From IMG/VR virus record IMGVR_UViG_3300037264_003124, positions 1 through 64,000 of that record: a stretch of 64,000 nucleotides of DNA; one strand, 5' to 3'. How positions within the stretch are numbered: the stretch's first letter is position 1; each line of letters begins with the position of its first letter. The stretch comes from a virus. The notes under the pieces were generated by a model. That model saw nothing but the letters and a program-made list of their open reading frames with translations, searched no databases and was not told where the DNA came from. Positions 54,169 to 62,552 of the stretch are shown piece after piece. A program made the translations under genes and the position numbers.

Positions 54169-55013
54169 CCTTCGTCTCCAAAGAACCTCCCACTCGCCGC
54201 CAAGCTGCACCCCGTCGTCGATTCAAGCTGTTCCGTACCAGCCAAATCCCGAACGGACGTCTCAAAATCCACAGTCGTAGGGTAGTCCGAAAACTGGCAC
54301 ACCTGCCTATCAACTTCACCGCCCGCTCGCGGCACGTAGTCAATCGGACAGTCGAACATCTCCGCCACTTCGCGGATACTGCGGCCGTGGCAAGATCCAA
54401 TCTCGGTAATGCCATCCCGGTCAGCCGCTGCAACAATCGCCCGCACGGCGTCCGTGTAGTGGATAAAGTCCCGCACTTGGCTTCCATCGCCGGTGACAGT
54501 GATGCGGCCCTTGGTGCGTTTCTGGTCCATGAACGATGGGATGACGTTGCCGCTGGATGGCTTGTGGCGGGGCGAGCCGTAGACGCAATGCAACCGGATA
54601 ATCGAGGTTGATATTCCGAAATAGCTAGTGTAGTGTTCGCAGTACCGCTCCCCGGCGTATTTCTCGATGGCATAGGGGAGCGTTCTTGTGTAATGGACGA
54701 TGGCCGAAGATACGAAGACCATCTTCGCCTTTCGCTCCTTGCAGAACTCCAGACATTCGACTGTCAGATTTGCGCCATTGTTCAAAGATTCTGCCGGATG
54801 CTCAGTAGCCTTTCGCACGCTTGCTTGCGCCGCTAAGTGAAAGACTACGTCGGATTCAATCTCCATGTCCACCGTCAGATTGGCGACATCCAAGCAGCGC
54901 ACGCCGTGTTTGTGCAGAATGTCGACCGAGCATACATCATGCCCTTGCTCCACCAGCAGGTCGCAGACGTGGCTGCCAATGTGTCCGGCTCCGCCGGTGA
55001 CGAGACACTTCAT
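54165..55013 (-). CDS. NAD-dependent sugar epimerase/dehydratase (SDR)
   Basis: The start at 55013 overlaps the membrane peptide stop (ATGA). KCLVTGGAGHIGSHVCDLLV is the NAD-binding Gly motif. VFHLAAQASV and then SSAIVHYTRTLPYAIEKYAG carry the Ser/Tyr/Lys catalytic set (YAIEK, about residues 112-116). GDGSQVRDFIHYTDAVRAIV is the conserved C-terminal motif of GalE/RmlB relatives. It likely makes a nucleotide sugar for the adjacent transferase and methyltransferase. Confidence 0.85.
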   Translation of the reverse strand: MKCLVTGGAGHIGSHVCDLLVEQGHDVCSVDILHKHGVRCLDVANLTVDMEIESDVVFHLAAQASVRKATEHPAESLNNGANLTVECLEFCKERKAKMVFVSSAIVHYTRTLPYAIEKYAGERYCEHYTSYFGISTSIIRLHCVYGSPRHKPSSGNVIPSFMDQKRTKGRITVTGDGSQVRDFIHYTDAVRAIVAAADRDGITEIGSCHGRSIREVAEMFDCPIDYVPRAGGEVDRQVCQFSDYPTTVDFETSVRDLAGTEQLESTTGCSLAASGRFFGDEG

Positions 55014-55135
55014 AGGTCCAGCCAATCAGCCAATTCTGCGAGTACCAATGGTATTACACCGAATAGTACGAAGAAAAATCCGCACACCAACCCTAGCATC
55101 AAACACACTTGCCAGAATTCAATTAGAAAGCTCAT
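55010..55135 (-). CDS. 41-residue membrane peptide
   Basis: Start and stop both overlap neighbours by ATGA. MSFLIEFWQVCLMLGLVCGF, then FFVLFGVIPLVLAEL, is a single long hydrophobic helix. Tight coupling in a sugar island suggests an anchor for the flanking enzymes or an unrelated small membrane protein. Confidence 0.55.
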   Translation of the reverse strand: MSFLIEFWQVCLMLGLVCGFFFVLFGVIPLVLAELADWLDL

Positions 55136-56301
55136 GCGAAAAACGGATGGACCCACTCGCCCACCCACTCCTTCTCCTTTTCCTGAATCGCTTCCATCAC
55201 ATTCCACGCCATCAGCACGAATACATCCGCCTCAATCTCTTCCCGCTTCCGTACAGGCAACTTGCTACCCGGTGCGTACTTGCCCTGCTTGGAAGGCATG
55301 TCGTCAATCAGGCACTCCATGAACTCGCCCGCCCCCGTGTAGTTTAGCATCGTGTTGCCCTTGGCCGGAGCACCGTAGCCCACGATCCGCTTCCCTTCGC
55401 CCTTCAAACGATCAAGTCGTCTTCGGAGTCGATTACGCTGGTCCTCAACTCGGCGAGTGACCTGCTTGTATTGCAGAGGGTGAGTGCGTCTCCGCTCAAC
55501 GTCAATGTTCTTGTAGTAGTCGTGCTTGTCCGTTCGCTCTCGCCCCGCAAAGGCCCGCAGCGACGTGCCCTGAACGTCGTGCAACTGGACCTCGCTGATA
55601 AACAGTCCGTGCCGCTCGAACAGCGTCGACAACGCCGTGGTTCCAAACAAGGAAAGATGCTCGTGATAGACAGAATCATACCAGCCTCGCTCCCATAAGT
55701 CCTCGGCCCACGGTAGTTCGATGACGGCAATTCCATCGTCCGTCAGCAACAGCGACATGCCGGCCACGGCGTCATTCAAGTCCTCAATGTGAGCAAAGAC
55801 GTTGTTGGCCAGAATCGCGTCCGCCCGGCCGTCTCGGGTTTCAATCTCCCTCGCCACCTGAAGTGACCACAACGCCCTTTGCGTCGGCACGCTCGCTGGA
55901 ATGTTCTCTGCCGGGTCTATTCCAAGTACCGTGTGATTGCGGCAGGAGAAGTATTCGAGTAACAGGCCGTCATTTGACCCAATCTCGACAATCGAGACCA
56001 TGCGACCCGTTGGCAATCGCCGCATCACGTCATCAGCGTACTTCCGCCAATGCTCGCCAAGCGTGGCAGCTCGTGACGAGTAGATGTAGTCGCTGAAGAT
56101 TTCCTGGCGGTCCACGACAATCGATAGCTGCAAGTGAATGCATGCCGCGCAGAGCATAAGCTCCAACGGATACACAGCCTCGTCTTGTTCGGGAGACGAC
56201 AGGAACGAATTGGCGAGCGGCTGTTGGCCCAAGTCGAGGACCTTGGTCAATTCGGTCGAGCCGCAGATGCGACAGGCGGTGGAAGGGGTGAAGGGGATCA
56301 T
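55132..56301 (-). CDS. Sugar C-methyltransferase (zinc-binding, NovU/TylCIII type)
   Basis: The 389-residue protein begins with a zinc-binding domain (CRICGSTELTKVLDLGQQPL then CAAC). VSIVEIGSNDGLLLEYF is the SAM-binding motif I and ADAILANNVFAHIEDLNDAV follows. VYHEHLSLFG is the conserved catalytic YHEH-type segment, and GKRIVGYGAPAKGNTMLNYT the C-terminal Rossmann motif. Such enzymes C-methylate dTDP-keto-sugars. It forms, with the epimerase and GT2, a cassette coupled to the portal gene. Confidence 0.85.
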   Translation of the reverse strand: MIPFTPSTACRICGSTELTKVLDLGQQPLANSFLSSPEQDEAVYPLELMLCAACIHLQLSIVVDRQEIFSDYIYSSRAATLGEHWRKYADDVMRRLPTGRMVSIVEIGSNDGLLLEYFSCRNHTVLGIDPAENIPASVPTQRALWSLQVAREIETRDGRADAILANNVFAHIEDLNDAVAGMSLLLTDDGIAVIELPWAEDLWERGWYDSVYHEHLSLFGTTALSTLFERHGLFISEVQLHDVQGTSLRAFAGRERTDKHDYYKNIDVERRRTHPLQYKQVTRRVEDQRNRLRRRLDRLKGEGKRIVGYGAPAKGNTMLNYTGAGEFMECLIDDMPSKQGKYAPGSKLPVRKREEIEADVFVLMAWNVMEAIQEKEKEWVGEWVHPFFA

Positions 56302-58103
56302 GCGGTATCCCTAGCTGCGGCTTCTAATACTTTTTTGGCCTTGATATCACTCCGTGGATGTTCGTCCTCATTGAACGCTGCATACCTCTTGCCTGCAAAC
56401 GCATCCCGCAGCCGCTTCGCAATCCCATTCTCCATCGCCCGCGGCGCATCCGACCCCAGCACAACACTCCTCTCGCTACGCTCACTCGGCGGACCGTCCG
56501 CGTCGTACTCAGCGTTCTCTGGCTGCGCCTCAAGGCCGTGCACCATTGCGTTCTTTTCAGGACCACCTGAGTCACCGCCACCGAATCCACCGCCCATCGT
56601 TCCCGGCGGCGGCTGAATCGACTTCTGTAGCGCCGCCATGTCGAGCACCTCCGCGCCAGATTCTGGCACCGGAGTACCCAACAAATCCCGCACGTTTTGC
56701 GCATCGATCTTGAGGCCCATGTCGTAGGCCATCTTGATCGCATTCAGCCGCGTCTCGGCGTCCGGCGTCTCAGTGTCAATTCGGAAACGGAACCTCGTGT
56801 TGGCGTACTGCGGATAATTGAACTGAATCATCGGCAGCAAAAGGTCCGTCGTAATCGTCTCTTCCAATAGCTGCGCATCGTACCGGACGATTTGCATGAA
56901 CGTGCCAAGCTGCACCTCGGCCAGGTTGCTGCCGAGCCCCGTGGCGGACGCCTCGCTGGTAAGCGTTTGGCCCAAGATGTACCGCTTGATCTGGTGGCCG
57001 AAATACTCATTGATGACGGCCTTGAGAGACTCTGCGCCGCCCATGCCAGGCTCGATATGCTCGACCCGATAGAGGGCCGATTGTTCATCCTGCACCATCG
57101 GGAAGAATACAATGTTTCGGCTGCCGCCCGATTCACTCTGCCGCAAAGCGGCCTTTTCGATTTCCTCTTTTGCCGTGGGGTTGTGCATCGGGTAGTACCA
57201 AACATTGAATCCGAACGCACTCCGCTCCAGGTACTCCATCAAGAGCGACAATGCCTCTTGCTTCTGAATCCACGTCCAATACAGCACACTCCGCAGGCCC
57301 TTGCCGTGAATGCGGCCCGCGTTAGTCGGCTCTTCATACTCGCCGTCCTCGATCTGGTTCTTGTGGATAGCCAGTAGCGGCCGCTCCCACGTGTCGAGAA
57401 AATACGCCAGCCCGTAGTCGGTCGGCTGGATCTTGCCCTTCATTTGGCCGCGGATGATCGGCAATCCGTCGCCATTCTTGAATGTGGCGTCCTCTTCGTC
57501 CTCGCGCTGCCGCTCCCACCGCCTCGCGGAATTCTGCCAACCCGGATAGGCCATGCCGATGCGGATGCCGACCTGGTCCGGCCTGTACGTCCCCAGTCCG
57601 TCGTCATATCGAAAGACGATCTTGTCGCCGTTGACGGGAAGCCATTGGTCCATGACGATCCGCATCTTGGGACCAACCCGCTTCCACCGCCACTTGTGCT
57701 GGATGCCGTACTTGCCGTACCACGTCGCGTGCAACAGGTTCTCGCGGTATTGCAGGAAGCGGGGGATGTCTTCCAGCATCCGCGTCAACTCCGCAGCCAC
57801 ACCGACTTGTCCCTGGTCCTTTTTGTTCTCCGGCTCGACGTGCCACTCGAAGAGGCAGCAGGCCCGCTGCCGCATCTCGACGCACTCCATGATGGCCGTG
57901 TCGTTACGCATGATGCGGGCATTCTCAAACGATTGCTTGAGCGCCTCATCGGACGGCCGGTAGACGCGGGCAATCGACGAAACCGTGCCCTGAAACGTGA
58001 TGGCATGCGGCAGGATGGACTCGCCCATGTTGATAGGCATGCGCGAGAGGCGTCCTGCCGGATCAAGCGTCGTGTCGTAAAGTGAGAATCCAGGTATCGG
58101 CAT
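56298..58103 (-). CDS. Portal protein, Mu gp29 (DUF935)-like
   Basis: The start at ATG 58103 has GAGGACG upstream. The 601-residue protein matches the DUF935 portal family: ARIMRNDTAIMECVEMRQRA, then QYRENLLHATWYGKYGIQHK, FFGHQIKRYILGQTLTSEAS-type segments and SNLAEVQLGTFMQIVRYDAQ. The final 30 residues carry RYAAFNEDEHPRSD, the same motif duplicated in the topoisomerase fusion. Portals form the dodecameric DNA gate. It lies downstream of the KTSC gene and upstream of the sugar island. Confidence 0.85.
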   Translation of the reverse strand: MPIPGFSLYDTTLDPAGRLSRMPINMGESILPHAITFQGTVSSIARVYRPSDEALKQSFENARIMRNDTAIMECVEMRQRACCLFEWHVEPENKKDQGQVGVAAELTRMLEDIPRFLQYRENLLHATWYGKYGIQHKWRWKRVGPKMRIVMDQWLPVNGDKIVFRYDDGLGTYRPDQVGIRIGMAYPGWQNSARRWERQREDEEDATFKNGDGLPIIRGQMKGKIQPTDYGLAYFLDTWERPLLAIHKNQIEDGEYEEPTNAGRIHGKGLRSVLYWTWIQKQEALSLLMEYLERSAFGFNVWYYPMHNPTAKEEIEKAALRQSESGGSRNIVFFPMVQDEQSALYRVEHIEPGMGGAESLKAVINEYFGHQIKRYILGQTLTSEASATGLGSNLAEVQLGTFMQIVRYDAQLLEETITTDLLLPMIQFNYPQYANTRFRFRIDTETPDAETRLNAIKMAYDMGLKIDAQNVRDLLGTPVPESGAEVLDMAALQKSIQPPPGTMGGGFGGGDSGGPEKNAMVHGLEAQPENAEYDADGPPSERSERSVVLGSDAPRAMENGIAKRLRDAFAGKRYAAFNEDEHPRSDIKAKKVLEAAARDTA

Positions 58104-58105
58104 CT

Positions 58106-59290
58106 TCAACGTCCTCTATTCGGCGTCCCTCTGTTGGGTGTGCCACGATTCGGCGCACCATCCATCGGAACAATCAGCGGTGCTATCTGCTCCGGCAACG
58201 CACTACGCAGCGTCCGCACCTTGCCCGTGCCGACCTTCTGCACCCGCACCGTTCGCGGCACAAATAGCTCTTGGCCAGCACCTGCATACGTTGCCTTCCG
58301 TGGCACATAGTCATTGCGGATCGCCACCAGCCGGTAGTCGTGGCGATGGCCACTCCAAGTCCCGCGAATCCGTACATTGTCCCACAGCCAGATGCCTTTC
58401 GACGGCGCGTCGTACATCGCCAAAAACTTCTCAGGTTGTACATTCGAGTAGGCGTAAAGGCTGCCGGCTCCGCTGCCAAATTGCGGACCCGACCGATAGC
58501 GAACGTAGAGCGTGGACGCATCCACGTCGTAGCCGAAAGACCAGACGTTGGAGGATTCGGCCCGCACCATTTCCTTGGTGATGATTGGGTGATTGGCCGG
58601 GAAGCGGCGGCCTGTGCCATCGACCTCGATATCGACGACTTGTCGCTGCCGACCCGTCGAAGTGGACTTGGGAACACCACCCGGATAAAAAGTCTGCTCC
58701 GCGCTTGTGACCGGGTCGTCCTCATCAACTGATACTGGCCGTCTGGCAGGTGGTGCAATCACCTGATAACCTTCCGCCTCTAGCCTCGCAATCATTGCCT
58801 CCATGCTGTCCGCCACGCCGCCAGTTGTCAGCTTTCGAGCATCCGGCGAGAGCTTCTCGGGAGCCCACGCTTGCAGTAGTCGCACGGCCGCGTCAATCTC
58901 GCCGTCGATACCGCTGCCGCGTGTCTTGGCCCCAGGAGCGAGCAATGCCTTCAGCAACCGGCCCATCGGCCCCAGCGCCCCCAGCAGCTCCGTAATCAGC
59001 CGGGCCGACTCACCTCCGAACGCCTGATACTTGACGACCTCGCGGACCATGTCTTTGAACGGCATTCCGCTGGACTGGCGGATGAATCCCGCACTGAACC
59101 CGTGCCGCGAGTAGCGGTTGAGCATGTCTCCGAAGCGTGCGGCCGACGATACGACCGTCCGCGGCGTATTGATGGCATCCTTGACGTCGCGGACCAGCTT
59201 GTACGCCTCAGTCTGGCGAAACGCCTCCCGCGCCACACGCCTTTGCTCGCGGTCGAATTCTCGGAACAGCGGGTTGCGGGACCAGGCCAT
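58106..59290 (-). CDS. Head-associated protein with KTSC domain
   Basis: The 394-residue protein has a helical N-terminal half. A KTSC domain follows (residues about 245-330): SSNVWSFGYDVDASTLYVRY, then GSLYAYSNVQPEKFLAMYDA and SKGIWLWDNVRIRG. KTSC domains occur in phage and lysyl-tRNA synthetase contexts. The tail ends in GTPNRGTPNRGR repeats. Its position between terminase and portal suggests a minor head protein. Confidence 0.65.
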   Translation of the reverse strand: MAWSRNPLFREFDREQRRVAREAFRQTEAYKLVRDVKDAINTPRTVVSSAARFGDMLNRYSRHGFSAGFIRQSSGMPFKDMVREVVKYQAFGGESARLITELLGALGPMGRLLKALLAPGAKTRGSGIDGEIDAAVRLLQAWAPEKLSPDARKLTTGGVADSMEAMIARLEAEGYQVIAPPARRPVSVDEDDPVTSAEQTFYPGGVPKSTSTGRQRQVVDIEVDGTGRRFPANHPIITKEMVRAESSNVWSFGYDVDASTLYVRYRSGPQFGSGAGSLYAYSNVQPEKFLAMYDAPSKGIWLWDNVRIRGTWSGHRHDYRLVAIRNDYVPRKATYAGAGQELFVPRTVRVQKVGTGKVRTLRSALPEQIAPLIVPMDGAPNRGTPNRGTPNRGR

Positions 59291-59551
59291 TTAGCGGCGC
59301 ACTCCATTCACCATCGCGGCTTGTCGCTGCTGATTGATGCTTCGCTGCACAAATTCTCGAATCGTCTCCACCACTTGCTCGACCGTCTCCGTCACCTTCC
59401 ACGGCTCGGCACGATCCACCACGTAGATCGCCGTTCTCGCCGTGACTCCATCTGATGCCGAATTATCCAACGCCTCCAGGGCGATCATTGTCTCAATCCG
59501 GAAGTAGACCCTCTGACCTGTCAGGTAGTTCGTAAACCAGACCTGAAACAT
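59291..59551 (-). CDS. Small hypothetical head-region protein
   Basis: The 86-residue protein (FQVWFTNYLTGQRVYFRIET, then TARTAIYVVDRAEPWKVTET) is beta-rich then helical. The start at ATG 59551 immediately follows the TerL stop. The function is unknown. Confidence 0.55.
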   Translation of the reverse strand: MFQVWFTNYLTGQRVYFRIETMIALEALDNSASDGVTARTAIYVVDRAEPWKVTETVEQVVETIREFVQRSINQQRQAAMVNGVRR

Positions 59552-59553
59552 GG

Positions 59554-61233
59554 CTACCGTCCATTCCTGGCCAACTGTACGGTGCCGCGTGCGCCGTTGA
59601 CGTGGCGGTGCATCTGGACTGCGTTTCGTTCTGCATGGCGGTGCATCTCTTTCGCGTAGCGGGGCGGCTCCCAACCTTCGATCTTCCGCTCACCCATAAT
59701 CATATACCTCAGAGCGTCCGGTCCGTGGTCGAATCGCGGAACTGGTACCGGCCTGGCTAGTCCAGGATTAAGGGCCATCATGTTGGGCTGACCGCGCTTC
59801 CAACGATAGGATCGCATTTCGCTTATCAGATGCTTACAACGGCTCGATATTTTCAAGAGCGGCTGGTCTGTTTCTCGCTGCGGAGTCAGCAGGTGCTTGA
59901 TGTAGTAAATTCCCTCCAGAACACTATTCTCGCTCTTGTTGTATCCGACGGTGGGAACACCGTAGAGGTTGAACTCGCGGATGTTACCCGGTGCCGCCGA
60001 GTCCGCATGGTTGACTCGATACCCAGGCCGCATGGTCAGTTCAATTTCCTTATGCCCACGCTTTCCATGAATAACCGGCCAGTTCCATTGCTCGCACCGG
60101 TCAATCGTCTCATTGATGTGGTCCCGCAAAATCTTCGTTTGGCTGACGGTCCAGTATTCGTCGTAGACGGTCCACGATCCGTCTGCCGGGTCCCAATACG
60201 CCCACAGCGTGCAATGGGCATGCTCGCTGGTCCAGCCCCAGTCCGTGCCCATGGCGTGAATCAGAGAATTGTCACGTAATGCACGGTCCTCGATAAACTG
60301 CTCGTCGACCATGTGGATCGCCTCGGAGAAACCAGCATAGATCATGCCCTCGAAAACCGCGAAGTCGCCATAGAGCCGCGTCGCGTGCAACTCATCGGGA
60401 GTGAAGGCCAGCATCGAATCGATCCAGTCCTGGCCTCCTGGTAGATTCGGCAGATTCTTCAGCGTGTTGGCCTTATAGACCTTCCAGCTTGGAGGGGCTT
60501 TTTCAATCGCCTGCTCCATCTCCGCCGAGAGCCACGGGTCGAGCGGCGTGAACTCAATCAGCCGTGCCCCGCGATATTTGTAGTCGCGCAGGCCACGAAC
60601 CGTCTCCGCACAAAGCACTGACGGCGGCGTCTCGCTAATCCAGAATCCACCCAGCGACGCCCCTTGCAGGGCAGCACGGCCCTGCTCGAAAGTTTTGAAC
60701 TCAATCACCCAGTTCTTATCCGGGTGACCGCCGCGATCCGTTGGCCACGATTTCAAGACAACAGCTTTCGGTTGATTGCGGACCTTGTTGTGCCAGACGA
60801 TTTCCTGAATCTCGCAACCTGGGATGAATCCCATGCCGTGGAGCTTCTCGCCCCAGCACACGTTGCAAGTGTTCTCGAACGTGTTCGACATCACCCAGAA
60901 CGGGGTATTGCGACGCGGCGGCGGTTGTTCCATCAGCATAAACCGAGCCGCCTTGTACGCCGCCGCCACAGACGTTCCCGCTCCATTGCCGCCAATAAGG
61001 AACGCGACACCATCCTTGCTATTGCAAAATGACTCCTGCTGGTCGGCTCCTCCCGGTGCGTCCAAGTCATCGGGTCGCGGCCTGAAGCTCAACAAGCCAT
61101 TGTTGCCCAGCGCGTAATCGAGGTACTCCGCAATCGCCGGATTGTGCGGAGCGACCTCCATTGCCATCTTCACGAATTCCAGGCTGGCCCACGAGCCAGC
61201 CCCGATTGTCTTAATCGCCGCCCTCCGATTCAT
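59554..61233 (-). CDS. terL: Large terminase subunit with degenerate ATPase motifs
   Basis: The 559-residue protein has the two-domain terminase layout. The Walker A region reads GGNGAGTS (81-88), where a Lys is expected before Ser, and Walker B reads GGFWISET (195-202), where Asp-Glu is expected. The nuclease domain keeps GTDWG (Asp331), NHADSAAPG (Asp411) and FDHGPDALRY (Asp502, Asp506). It translocates and cuts phage DNA at the portal. It is coupled to terS (ATGA). The ATPase substitutions need confirming in homologues. Confidence 0.85.
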   Translation of the reverse strand: MNRRAAIKTIGAGSWASLEFVKMAMEVAPHNPAIAEYLDYALGNNGLLSFRPRPDDLDAPGGADQQESFCNSKDGVAFLIGGNGAGTSVAAAYKAARFMLMEQPPPRRNTPFWVMSNTFENTCNVCWGEKLHGMGFIPGCEIQEIVWHNKVRNQPKAVVLKSWPTDRGGHPDKNWVIEFKTFEQGRAALQGASLGGFWISETPPSVLCAETVRGLRDYKYRGARLIEFTPLDPWLSAEMEQAIEKAPPSWKVYKANTLKNLPNLPGGQDWIDSMLAFTPDELHATRLYGDFAVFEGMIYAGFSEAIHMVDEQFIEDRALRDNSLIHAMGTDWGWTSEHAHCTLWAYWDPADGSWTVYDEYWTVSQTKILRDHINETIDRCEQWNWPVIHGKRGHKEIELTMRPGYRVNHADSAAPGNIREFNLYGVPTVGYNKSENSVLEGIYYIKHLLTPQRETDQPLLKISSRCKHLISEMRSYRWKRGQPNMMALNPGLARPVPVPRFDHGPDALRYMIMGERKIEGWEPPRYAKEMHRHAERNAVQMHRHVNGARGTVQLARNGR

Positions 61234-61580
61234 GCCGCGTCCCCGTGGTGCACCTTGAAAGCTTCAACCACTTCGTGAGCCATCTTCTCGGCCAGCTCCT
61301 TGTCATCCATGCCGGCGAAGCGAAACACCTTCCTGGCCTCTTCGGACCAATCCAGCATCATCGCCGGCTGCGGCAGGCAGTATTTGGCCAATGCCTCAAA
61401 CGCCTTGATGTTGCCGGCCATCGCTAATTCCAAGAGCTTCTCGGTTGCTACGGCCCACTTGTCGAGAGTCACGCACCGGCGGAACGTATCGAGATACTCG
61501 CGTTCTTTAGGCGTGCCCTTGGGCCTTCCTGGCCCTCCTGGGTGTCCTTTCTCGAAAGGTCGACCTCGCTTTGCGGCCAT
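61230..61580 (-). CDS. Small terminase subunit-like protein (DUF5681-type start)
   Basis: The 116-residue protein starts GRPFEKGHPGGPGRPKGTPK, the N-terminal motif of DUF5681 phage proteins found beside terL. It then has helical segments (ELAMAGNIKAFEALAKYCLP). It probably recognises packaging DNA. The stop overlaps terL by ATGA. Confidence 0.7.
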   Translation of the reverse strand: MAAKRGRPFEKGHPGGPGRPKGTPKEREYLDTFRRCVTLDKWAVATEKLLELAMAGNIKAFEALAKYCLPQPAMMLDWSEEARKVFRFAGMDDKELAEKMAHEVVEAFKVHHGDAA

Positions 61581-61608
61581 AACATTTCATCCGCGTTAGA
61601 AATGCGGC

Positions 61609-62532
61609 CTATATTGTTGCCCCAACAGGTTCAATTTCTCCCCTCCGTCTCTTCACGGCCCCAATCTTCTGGCCGCTCACACCAAGCTGGCTGCCGATAT
61701 CCGCATCGGACATGCCATCATCCACCAGCATGAGAATGCGCTGCTCGACGGTGATGGGGCCGCCAATCTCATCGACACGTTCGGGGCCACCGAATTCCAT
61801 GTCGACGTCTCCAAACGCGAGCTGCGGCATGATCTCGCCCATTTCCATCCGCTCCGGACGCTGGTGGGCCTCGGCCATGTCCGGGTCGTCGCCCATTTCC
61901 AGGCGCGCCCGGATAGAGGCCGTGGTCGTGTCGCGTGCCAGCCGTGTGGCATACTGAGACCAATAGCCACGCCGGTCTTCCGCCTGCTTCCGCTGCGGCT
62001 TGCGGGTTTCTGGTCCGTTATACTTTTCTGGATCTGCCTTGGCCCGTATAACGCGGTCTACGTCAGGCTGGTTCATGTTGCCACGCCAGCCGTAGATTTT
62101 GGCAATCTGTACGTCGCTGACGCCCTGTTTGACCAAGTCGGCAACAGATTCCAGCTCGCGTTGCGGGACTGTGATCTCGGCCACCATCGCCTTCTTGAGC
62201 GCCGCATAGGAGGACCACACGCTCTGACCAGGCCTCCAATTCGGCCGCGGTGAATTGAGCTGCTTCGTGCGATACTCGACCCAGGCATGTTTGAAAGCCC
62301 GCTGTGAGCCGGCCGATGTTCCCGTGCCATCACCCCACACGGCCGCGAACAGATTGCGGCAGTTTTCGGGGATGGTCCCGAAGTCGCACGCCGCAATCAG
62401 CGTGTCGGCCGCAATCCAGAATGGGTTTTTGGAGTCCACGTCCTTGTCGGCAGAATAGGCGAAGTCTTTGTGTGCGGCCACAAGCTGCGCCACGCAGTTT
62501 TTTAGCAGACTCTCTCGTTCTTGTTCGTTCAT
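61609..62532 (-). CDS. DNA-binding protein with two HTH segments
   Basis: In the 307-residue protein ELESVADLVKQGVSDVQIAK, then IYGW (about residues 125-150), and LMLVDDGMSDADIGSQLGVS, then GQKIGAVKRRRG (about 263-295), are helix-turn-helix patterns of the resolvase/sigma type. Located just upstream of the terminase genes, it may take part in packaging-site recognition or late gene control. Confidence 0.55.
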   Translation of the reverse strand: MNEQERESLLKNCVAQLVAAHKDFAYSADKDVDSKNPFWIAADTLIAACDFGTIPENCRNLFAAVWGDGTGTSAGSQRAFKHAWVEYRTKQLNSPRPNWRPGQSVWSSYAALKKAMVAEITVPQRELESVADLVKQGVSDVQIAKIYGWRGNMNQPDVDRVIRAKADPEKYNGPETRKPQRKQAEDRRGYWSQYATRLARDTTTASIRARLEMGDDPDMAEAHQRPERMEMGEIMPQLAFGDVDMEFGGPERVDEIGGPITVEQRILMLVDDGMSDADIGSQLGVSGQKIGAVKRRRGEIEPVGATI

Positions 62533-62552
62533 GGGAAAACGGTTCTCTAGGT

